From positions 1 through 16,838 of the forward strand of contig JAEZJD010000090.1 in the NCBI GenBank assembly GCA_023436425.1: a DNA stretch of 16,838 bases, given 5' to 3'. Made by a program: the position numbers and the translations under genes. This DNA comes from Bacteroidota bacterium. Lineage in GTDB: Bacteria; Bacteroidota; Bacteroidia; Chitinophagales; Chitinophagaceae. The notes below the pieces were generated by a model. That model made no database searches and had not been told where the DNA came from. It saw only the letters and a list, made by a program, of their open reading frames with translations. Shown piece after piece: positions 1-5,604 of this stretch (the first letter of the stretch is position 1; the number at the start of each line of letters is the position of its first letter).

Positions 1-488
1 GCCAACTCGCGGATATGGGTAGCCGAAATTTGCAGAAGTGGAGCGTCTAGTATGGTCACATTATTCGTTATGTTTTTTGGCTCGAATCCTGGGCGCAGAT
101 AAACAACTATTGGATAGTCGCGGATAATTACGTCGGCGTTCTTCCACTTCGGTAAATTTTGAAAACTGTCGCTGCCAAGAAGAATGTGAAAGTTGTGTTC
201 CGGATGCTTTTCCTGCAGGTATGTTAGTGTGTGAATTGTGAAAGAAGGTCTAGGGAGAGCGAATTCTATGTCACTAACCCTCATCCTCGGGTCATGCTCA
301 ATCGCTTTTTGTACAAGGTGCAAGCGATCATACTCGTTGAGGAGGGATGCAGATTCCTTAAATGGATTTTGGGGAGAAACGACAAACCAAACCTGTTGCA
401 GTCTGATTTCGTTTAATACATGACTTGCAATGATCAGGTGACCTAGGTGAATGGGATTAAACGAACCGAAGTAAAGCGCTATATCCAT
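1..488 (-). CDS. nadD: Nicotinate-nucleotide adenylyltransferase NadD, 3' end cut by window edge
   Basis: NadD transfers AMP from ATP to nicotinate mononucleotide, giving deamido-NAD in the cytoplasmic NAD synthesis pathway. Translating the complement from the ATG at 488 gives about 162 open codons with no stop before the edge. The usual family length is about 190, so only the extreme C-terminus is missing. The nucleotidyltransferase signature GSFNPIHLGH lies at residues 8-17 and holds the ATP-binding HxGH. The second signature, ISATHIREL, sits at the truncated end and matches the ISSTxIR motif of the family. A central SPQNPFK stretch is typical of NadD. The start lies 6 bases after the stop of the upstream feoA-like gene, so the two are probably co-transcribed. 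No good Shine-Dalgarno is visible, as is usual for Bacteroidota. Identification is firm. Confidence 0.95.
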   Translation of the reverse strand, partial: MDIALYFGSFNPIHLGHLIIASHVLNEIRLQQVWFVVSPQNPFKESASLLNEYDRLHLVQKAIEHDPRMRVSDIEFALPRPSFTIHTLTYLQEKHPEHNFHILLGSDSFQNLPKWKNADVIIRDYPIVVYLRPGFEPKNITNNVTILDAPLLQISATHIREL

Positions 489-494
489 TGACAC

Positions 495-719
495 TCACTT
501 AGTTACATCAATGATGATTTGATTTGCTTCGCTCTTTCTTAGGCTCAATGAATAGCCTGAAACCCGTATAGAAATGGGATCCCCTAATGGAGCGACTTGC
601 TCAATTGTTATTTCCTCGCCGGGAATGCAGCCCATTTCCATCAGCTTGAGCTCTAGCTCGGAGCTCTCAAAGCCCAGAATAATGCCTTTAGAACCGACTT
701 TTAATTGAGATAGCCTCAT
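495..719 (-). CDS. feoA: FeoA-domain protein (ferrous iron transport protein A), stand-alone
   Basis: This 74-residue protein is a single FeoA (SH3-like) domain. Diagnostic residues are EMGCIPG near residue 28-34, the APLGDPI segment near 43-49, and the GYSLSLRKSEA segment near 55-65. FeoA is a small cytoplasmic protein thought to assist the FeoB ferrous iron GTPase-permease. No feoB lies in this window: the next gene downstream is nadD, 6 bases away. Upstream it diverges from ybeY across a 52-base gap. It may therefore act with a distant feoB, or serve another SH3-like role. The family is clear from sequence. The iron transport role is inferred from family knowledge only. Confidence 0.88.
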   Translation of the reverse strand: MRLSQLKVGSKGIILGFESSELELKLMEMGCIPGEEITIEQVAPLGDPISIRVSGYSLSLRKSEANQIIIDVTK

Positions 720-726
720 TTCTAAT

Positions 727-734
727 CAAAACTA
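727..734 (-). promoter_or_regulatory. Possible -7 box (TAGTTTTG) for feoA-nadD
   Basis: On the minus strand TAGTTTTG fits the Bacteroidota -7 consensus TAnnTTTG and ends 7 bases before the feoA start. I see no convincing TTTG -33 partner at 19-21 bases, so this is a weak call. Confidence 0.25.
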
Positions 735-771
735 TTGCAACGGAACAGAACAGGTTTGCGATTTTTGGAAA

Positions 772-1233
772 ATGACTAAAGGAGGACAAAAGATTTTTTT
801 TCACTCCGTTGGCATTACACCTTCTCTAAGGAATCGACGGATCCTGAAGGAAATTTTACTGCGATTGTTTCGCAGGGAGGGCAGAGCTGTTTCCGAGGTT
901 CACTATATTTTCTGTGACGATCAATACTTAGTCGCATTGAACCAAACTTACCTAAGACACAATACGCTAACGGACATAATCACCTTCGATTACGAGGAAC
1001 AACGCTGCCCTGCTCGGGCCGACATCTATATCAGCGTTGAACGTGTTCGGGAAAACGCCAACAGTTTCTCCACCTTTTTTTCCACGGAACTGCGACGTGT
1101 AATCTTCCACGGAGCGCTTCATTTATGTGGGTATCGCGATAAGACAAGCGAAGAGGCTGCTGTTATGCGCAAGAAAGAAGATGAGTATCTGCAGCTATTC
1201 GGTTCCACGTGGAACAAGCGCCCGAAAGATTAA
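772..1233 (+). CDS. ybeY: Endoribonuclease YbeY (rRNA maturation and quality control)
   Basis: YbeY is a metal-dependent single-strand endoribonuclease. It works in 16S rRNA 3' end maturation and ribosome quality control. The 153-residue product has the family's LTDIITFDY segment (about residues 66-74) and the metal motif HGALHLCGYRDKT at 113-125. In the classic motif H-x3-H-x5-H, the first two histidines are present (113, 117) but the third position is Asp123 (RDK in place of DH). I recall this variant from other Bacteroidota, so it probably remains active. The ATG at 772 is followed by an A-rich start and gives the usual family length. Its last codons (GSTWN) coincide with a parS-like palindrome. 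mnmG follows 36 bases downstream on the same strand. Confidence 0.93.
   Translation: MTKGGQKIFFHSVGITPSLRNRRILKEILLRLFRREGRAVSEVHYIFCDDQYLVALNQTYLRHNTLTDIITFDYEEQRCPARADIYISVERVRENANSFSTFFSTELRRVIFHGALHLCGYRDKTSEEAAVMRKKEDEYLQLFGSTWNKRPKD
1201..1216. promoter_or_regulatory. parS: Candidate parS centromere site (ParB binding)
   Basis: The sequence GGTTCCACGTGGAACA contains the perfect 14-base palindrome GTTCCACGTGGAAC (1202-1215) around CACGTG. Its complement, TGTTCCACGTGGAACC, follows the near-universal chromosomal parS form TGTTnCACGTGnAACA, with a difference only at the last base. It lies within the last codons of ybeY, so it is embedded in coding DNA. ParB/Spo0J loading at such sites drives origin segregation and SMC loading. 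The match is seen directly. Function in this genome is inferred, as no parA or parB is in the window. Confidence 0.75.
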
Positions 1234-1235
1234 CA

Positions 1236-1251
1236 TGTTCCCCGTGAAACC
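1236..1251. promoter_or_regulatory. Degenerate second parS-like site
   Basis: TGTTCCCCGTGAAACC resembles TGTTnCACGTGAAACA with two differences: CCCGTG replaces the CACGTG core, and the last base is C. It lies 35 bases centre-to-centre from the good site, in the ybeY-mnmG gap. It could be a weak ParB site or a decayed copy. Confidence 0.45.
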
Positions 1252-1257
1252 GAAAAT

Positions 1258-1265
1258 TACTTTTG
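1258..1265 (+). promoter_or_regulatory. Possible -7 box (TACTTTTG) for mnmG
   Basis: TACTTTTG fits TAnnTTTG but ends only 4 bases before the mnmG ATG, and no clear -33 TTTG lies upstream. If real, the transcript would be almost leaderless. It may equally be chance, with mnmG transcribed from the ybeY promoter. Confidence 0.25.
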
Positions 1266-1269
1266 TAAG

Positions 1270-3132
1270 ATGTTCTCTAGATACGATGTTATTGTTGTTG
1301 GTGCCGGACACGCTGGCTGTGAAGCCGCAGCTGCTGCTGCAAACATGGGTTCGCGGGTGCTGTTGATCACGATGAACATGCAGACGGTTGCTCAAATGAG
1401 TTGTAATCCTGCCATGGGCGGCATCGCTAAAGGGCAGATTGTGAGAGAAATTGACGCCTTGGGAGGGTATTCTGGGATTGTTTCCGATGAATCGCTGATT
1501 CAGTTCAGAATGCTGAACAGATCGAAGGGTCCCGCGATGTGGAGTCCTCGGTCACAGAACGATAGAATGCTTTTTGCCCAGAAATGGAGAGAAAAACTAG
1601 AGCATACACTAAGGGTCGACTTTTATCAGGATATGGTGAAAGAGCTCATTGTGGAATATGGAGCTGTTGCAGGTGTTATCACGGGACTTGGTCATGAAAT
1701 TCGGGGAACGGCGGTTGTGCTTACAAACGGAACGTTTTTGAATGGAGTCATTCACATCGGAGAGCAAAAATTCGGGGGAGGACGAGTGGCAGAAAGGCCT
1801 GCCCAAGGTTTGACCGAGCAGTTGGTGGGTCTTGGATTCGAAAGTGACAGGTTAAAAACAGGCACGCCGCCCAGGGTGGATGGCCGATCGCTCGACTATT
1901 CAAAAATGGAGGAGCAAAAAGGGGATTCGGAGATTAGCGGATTTTCATTTCTAAACACAAAAAAGCCTGAGCAGCAACGAAGTTGCTGGATTACTTACAC
2001 TCACCCCGAGGTTCATGACATATTAAAAACCGGCTTTGATAGAAGTCCTATGTACACCGGAAGAATTGAGGGCACGGGGCCGAGGTATTGCCCTAGTATT
2101 GAGGATAAGGTGAATCGCTTTGCTGAACGGGAACGTCACCAATTGTTTGTAGAGCCCGAAGGGTGGAACACCGTTGAAGTTTATGTTAACGGGTTCTCTA
2201 CCTCTTTGCCAGAAGAGGTTCAGGTGAACGCTTTGAGAAAGGTTCCGGGATTTGAACAAGCAAAATTTTTCCGACCCGGTTATGCTATTGAATATGATTA
2301 TTTTCCGCCAACACAGCTTTCCTATAGCTTAGAGACGAGGAGAATTGAAAACCTGTTTTTCGCCGGGCAGATCAATGGTACTACAGGGTATGAAGAGGCT
2401 GCCTGCCAAGGTATAATGGCGGGTATTAATGCTCACCTTAAAACGCGAGGTGAGAAGCCTTTCGTGCTGAAAAGGAGTGAAGCCTACATTGGGGTTCTTA
2501 TTGACGACCTAATTACGAAAGGAACTCAAGAGCCGTATCGAATGTTTACTTCCCGGGCAGAGTTCCGAACATTGCTTCGCCAGGACAATGCAGATCTACG
2601 ACTCACGGAACTAAGTTTCCATTTAGGACTCGCCTCACAAAAGAGAATGGATGCGCTGAAGTTTAAACGGGAAGAAGTAGAGAAAATCAAGTCCATCCTG
2701 TCATCAACATTCTTGGACCCGGCCGAGGTAAATCCGTTTTTCCGGGAATTAGGCAGCGCAGAAATTTCAGAAAAGCAAAAAGCAGAGAGAATTCTCCTTC
2801 GCCCAAGTGTTACTTTAAAGCAACTGGCGGGTCAAAGCCAAAATCTCGCAAACTCTTTACAAGGCTACTCAAGTGAGGCGCTGGAGCAAGCCGAAATCCA
2901 GATCAAATACAATGTTTATATAGAAAAAGAAAAGGAACTGGTAGGAAAAATGAGGCAGCTGGAAGACCTTGAAATACCAGAACAGTTTGATTATCAGCGT
3001 ATTGTGTCGCTCGGAATTGAAGCACGCGAAAAACTTCTCAAGGTAAAACCGCGAACCCTGGGACAAGCCAGCAGAATCTCAGGGATTAATCCAACCGACG
3101 TGCAAATTTTGATGGTGTACATGGGACGTTAG
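1270..3132 (+). CDS. mnmG: tRNA uridine-5-carboxymethylaminomethyl synthesis enzyme MnmG (GidA)
   Basis: MnmG is the FAD- and NADH-dependent partner of MnmE. Together they install the (carboxymethyl)aminomethyl group at U34 of certain tRNAs, which secures decoding of purine-ending codons. The 620-residue product is full length for the family. It opens with the dinucleotide-binding motif GAGHAGCEAA at residues 11-20. Other family blocks follow: the SCNPAMGG segment with a conserved cysteine, TGTPPRVDGR, the YCPSIEDK cysteine motif, FFAGQINGTTGYEEAA for FAD contact, and the C-terminal MnmE/tRNA-binding region with TSRAEFRTLLRQDNADLRLT. The start at 1270 places the Rossmann motif correctly. It follows ybeY by 36 bases and ends one base from the convergent metF stop. 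Nothing unusual is seen in the protein. Confidence 0.98.
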   Translation: MFSRYDVIVVGAGHAGCEAAAAAANMGSRVLLITMNMQTVAQMSCNPAMGGIAKGQIVREIDALGGYSGIVSDESLIQFRMLNRSKGPAMWSPRSQNDRMLFAQKWREKLEHTLRVDFYQDMVKELIVEYGAVAGVITGLGHEIRGTAVVLTNGTFLNGVIHIGEQKFGGGRVAERPAQGLTEQLVGLGFESDRLKTGTPPRVDGRSLDYSKMEEQKGDSEISGFSFLNTKKPEQQRSCWITYTHPEVHDILKTGFDRSPMYTGRIEGTGPRYCPSIEDKVNRFAERERHQLFVEPEGWNTVEVYVNGFSTSLPEEVQVNALRKVPGFEQAKFFRPGYAIEYDYFPPTQLSYSLETRRIENLFFAGQINGTTGYEEAACQGIMAGINAHLKTRGEKPFVLKRSEAYIGVLIDDLITKGTQEPYRMFTSRAEFRTLLRQDNADLRLTELSFHLGLASQKRMDALKFKREEVEKIKSILSSTFLDPAEVNPFFRELGSAEISEKQKAERILLRPSVTLKQLAGQSQNLANSLQGYSSEALEQAEIQIKYNVYIEKEKELVGKMRQLEDLEIPEQFDYQRIVSLGIEAREKLLKVKPRTLGQASRISGINPTDVQILMVYMGR

Positions 3133-3133
3133 G

Positions 3134-4087
3134 TCAAACAATTTCTTTCACCACGTTTGCCACGAGCTGTGGCTTTCCCAAGGTGTAGTAATGAAGGACG
3201 GGCACGCCGGCCTGCTTTAATTCCTTTGACTGGGTCAACAGCCACTCTTGCCCCACAATCTCTACTTCTTTGTCAGTTTTGCACTTCCAGATCTCAGTAG
3301 ATAAAGCTTCAGGAATTTCCACATGAAAGGTTCTTGGGATCACTGTTAGCTGCTTTCGCGTGGTAATCGGTTTCAGACCCGGAATGATCGGCACCAGAAT
3401 TCCAGCTTCGCGACAGCACTGCACGAATGCAAAATATTTTTTATTATCGAAGAACATTTGCGTGGTGATATAATCTGCCCCCTCATCCACTTTTGCTTTT
3501 AGATATTGAATGTCAGCCTGCATGTTTGGCGCTTCAAAATGCTTTTCAGGATAACCGGCTACGCCAATACAAAAATTTGTTTTCACCGCATTTTTTAAAT
3601 CTTCTTCCAGATAGATGCCATTGTTCATATTCACCACCTGCTGCAGCAACTCTATTGCATAGCGGTGTCCCCCGGGTTCGGGCTCAAAAAACGTTTCATT
3701 GCTTGGAGCATCTCCACGCAGCACGAGCACATTGTCTATGCCTAAAAAGTTCAAATCGATCAATGCATCTTCGGTTTCCTGCCGCGAAAATCCGCCGCAA
3801 ATTAGGTGAGCGACAGCATCTACCTGATAGCGGTGCATTATGGCAGTGCAAATTCCAACGGTACCGGGTCGCTTTCTTACTTCAATCTTATCGAACGTTC
3901 CGTCCGCTTTTCTCTTGAACATACTTTCGCTGCGGTGATAAGTTACATTTACGAACGCAGGCTTAAACTCAATCAGCGGATCAAGATGTTCCCAAAGAGC
4001 GTTGATACCCTTTCCCTTTAACGGCGGCAATATTTCGAAAGAAACCAGTGTAGATGTTGCGGACTTAACATGATCAATAACTTTCAT
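3134..4087 (-). CDS. metF: Methylenetetrahydrofolate reductase MetF
   Basis: MetF reduces 5,10-methylene-tetrahydrofolate to 5-methyl-tetrahydrofolate using FAD and NAD(P)H, supplying the methyl group for methionine synthesis. The 317-residue protein is close to the bacterial family length of about 300. Visible family features are the SFEILPP segment near residues 16-22 with the catalytic glutamate (E18), CGGFSRQETEDAL near 97, LVLRGDAP near 121-128, GVAGYPEKHFEA near 175-186, and TTQMFFDN near 208-215. I chose the ATG at 4087 (MKVIDHVK) over an upstream TTG at 4099 because family members begin this way and the TTG overlaps the promoter. It is a monocistronic-looking gene with its own promoter, facing mnmG tail to tail. 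Confidence 0.97.
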   Translation of the reverse strand: MKVIDHVKSATSTLVSFEILPPLKGKGINALWEHLDPLIEFKPAFVNVTYHRSESMFKRKADGTFDKIEVRKRPGTVGICTAIMHRYQVDAVAHLICGGFSRQETEDALIDLNFLGIDNVLVLRGDAPSNETFFEPEPGGHRYAIELLQQVVNMNNGIYLEEDLKNAVKTNFCIGVAGYPEKHFEAPNMQADIQYLKAKVDEGADYITTQMFFDNKKYFAFVQCCREAGILVPIIPGLKPITTRKQLTVIPRTFHVEIPEALSTEIWKCKTDKEVEIVGQEWLLTQSKELKQAGVPVLHYYTLGKPQLVANVVKEIV

Positions 4088-4096
4088 AAGCGACTG

Positions 4097-4128
4097 CAAA
4101 CTTACTGTTCCAGTAAAAGAATTACAAA
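4097..4128 (-). promoter_or_regulatory. Bacteroidota-type promoter of metF (TTTG-N20-TAAGTTTG)
   Basis: Read on the minus strand, TTTG (4128-4125), 20 bases, then TAAGTTTG (4104-4097) matches the -33/-7 consensus TTTG ... TAnnTTTG of the Bacteroidota primary sigma factor. The -7 box ends 9 bases before the chosen ATG, so the predicted untranslated leader is only a few bases. This is the best promoter match in the window. Confidence 0.55.
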
Positions 4129-4188
4129 AGTGAATGAATATGCAAACGCCACTGAAAGGCAGTTGTTATTTTTACCGAAATTAATTGT

Positions 4189-4971
4189 TTGAAAACCCGC
4201 ATTCATACGCACGATCTTATCAAACGCTACGGGGCAAGAACGGTAGTAAACCAGGTGTCAATCGAAGTAAAGCAGGGAGAAATCGTCGGGCTACTCGGCC
4301 CAAATGGAGCAGGTAAAACAACAACCTTCTACATGGTAGTTGGTCTGATAAAGCCCGATGAAGGCAATGTTTATTTGGATGATGAAGATTTAACGCCGCT
4401 GGCGATGTACAAGAGATCCAGAATGGGGATTGGATATTTACCGCAGGAAGCATCGGTGTTCCGGAAACTTTCAGTGGAGGACAACATTGCCGCTGTGCTG
4501 GAGATGACAAAGCTGTCACGAAAACAACAAAAAGAAAAACTGGAAGCGCTGATCGATGAATTCAGGCTGCATCATGTGAGAAAAAGCAACGGCGATGTAA
4601 TTAGCGGCGGAGAACGAAGAAGAACTGAAATTGCGCGGGCACTGGCGGTAGATCCAAAGTTTATTTTGCTGGATGAACCATTTGCAGGCATCGATCCAAT
4701 CGCTGTTGAAGACATCCAAACAATTGTTGCACGGCTGAAAACAAAAAATATCGGCATTCTCATCACCGATCACAATGTCACCGAAACCCTCTCTATTTGC
4801 GATCGGGCTTACCTGCTTATTGAAGGAAAAATATTTCAGCATGGAACTGCGGAAGAGCTGGCGGAGAATGAACAGGTAAAAAATTTGTACCTGGGCAGAA
4901 ATTTCGAGCTAAAAAGAAAAGATTATCTACTTCAGGAAATAAATCCGGAGTCACTGCCGAATAATCTTTGA
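4189..4971 (+). CDS. lptB: LPS export ABC transporter ATP-binding protein LptB
   Basis: LptB is the cytoplasmic ATPase of the LptB2FG complex, which extracts lipopolysaccharide from the inner membrane and pushes it towards the outer membrane. All ABC ATPase motifs are present: Walker A GPNGAGKTT (residues 37-45), Q-loop Gln86, signature ISGGERRRTEIARAL (138-152), Walker B FILLDEP (158-164) and the H-loop in ITDHNV (His195). The IGYLPQEASVFRKLSVEDNI stretch is diagnostic of LptB among ABC ATPases. At 260 residues it is slightly longer than the Escherichia coli protein because of a charged C-terminal tail. The only plausible start is TTG at 4189: no in-frame ATG exists before the Walker A motif. 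purN begins 2 bases after the stop. Confidence 0.95.
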   Translation: MKTRIHTHDLIKRYGARTVVNQVSIEVKQGEIVGLLGPNGAGKTTTFYMVVGLIKPDEGNVYLDDEDLTPLAMYKRSRMGIGYLPQEASVFRKLSVEDNIAAVLEMTKLSRKQQKEKLEALIDEFRLHHVRKSNGDVISGGERRRTEIARALAVDPKFILLDEPFAGIDPIAVEDIQTIVARLKTKNIGILITDHNVTETLSICDRAYLLIEGKIFQHGTAEELAENEQVKNLYLGRNFELKRKDYLLQEINPESLPNNL

Positions 4972-4973
4972 TT

Positions 4974-5552
4974 ATGTCCAGAAAAAAGCAGATTGCAATT
5001 TTCGCTTCGGGTGCTGGAACTAACGCAGAAAAAATCATTCAGCACTTCAAGAACTCAGATGTCGCTGCTGTAAAAATGATCGTTTGCAATAACCCTCGCG
5101 CTGGCGTGTTAAAGATTGCTGAACAAAATGGCATACGTTGTCTTATCGTAGAAAAAAACAAGTTTGTTCAGGATGGGTATGTTGCCGAGATGCATTCTGC
5201 TAAAATTGATTTTATAGCTCTTGCAGGATTTTTATGGAAAGTTCCACAGCCTTTAATTGATGGTTACCGAAACAAAATTGTCAACATTCATCCAGCGCTG
5301 TTGCCGAAGTATGGTGGTAAAGGCATGTACGGACACTACGTGCATGAATCCGTGTTAAATGCCGGCGAAGTAGAATCCGGCATCACAATTCACTACGTGG
5401 ACGAACATTACGACAACGGGGATGTTATTTTCCAAACAGCGTGCCCTGTTCTAGATGGCGATACCACCGACTCTTTGGCAAAACGGATTCACACTCTGGA
5501 GCACCTTCATTATCCAAAAATAATTGAGCAGGCTCTTCGCGATGGTAAATAA
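4974..5552 (+). CDS. purN: Phosphoribosylglycinamide formyltransferase PurN
   Basis: PurN transfers a formyl group from 10-formyl-tetrahydrofolate to glycinamide ribonucleotide, the third step of de novo purine synthesis. The 192-residue protein has the phosphate-binding SGAGTN loop (residues 12-17). It also has the catalytic segment NIHPALLPKYGGKGMYG with Asn104 and His106, and the ESGITIHYVDEHYDNGDVI block with catalytic Asp143. These correspond to N106, H108 and D144 of the E. coli enzyme. The GGKGMYG variant after the catalytic loop is common in Bacteroidota. I use the ATG at 4974 rather than the TTG at 4968, which overlaps the lptB stop. The gene is probably translationally coupled to lptB and is followed at once by a strong terminator. 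Confidence 0.96.
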   Translation: MSRKKQIAIFASGAGTNAEKIIQHFKNSDVAAVKMIVCNNPRAGVLKIAEQNGIRCLIVEKNKFVQDGYVAEMHSAKIDFIALAGFLWKVPQPLIDGYRNKIVNIHPALLPKYGGKGMYGHYVHESVLNAGEVESGITIHYVDEHYDNGDVIFQTACPVLDGDTTDSLAKRIHTLEHLHYPKIIEQALRDGK

Positions 5553-5586
5553 AAAAAGCTGCATCTGTTGAATGCAGCTTTTTTTT
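5553..5586. terminator. Bidirectional terminator between purN and the S9 peptidase gene
   Basis: An A-run, then GCTGCAT, the 7-base loop CTGTTGA, ATGCAGC and eight T form a hairpin of 7 core pairs plus A-T pairs. It starts right after the purN stop. The A-run on the left gives a T-run on the minus strand, so it can serve the convergent peptidase gene too. Confidence 0.9.
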
Positions 5587-5604
5587 ACAGCGCTCAATAA
5601 ATTT

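Noticed and set aside
231..423. Two overlapping plus-strand open frames of 61 codons
   Set aside because: They lie antisense to nadD, whose motifs are unmistakable, and show no family resemblance.
3493..3918. A 141-codon plus-strand open frame
   Set aside because: It is antisense to metF, and the translated product is rich in His, Cys and Arg with no recognisable domain.
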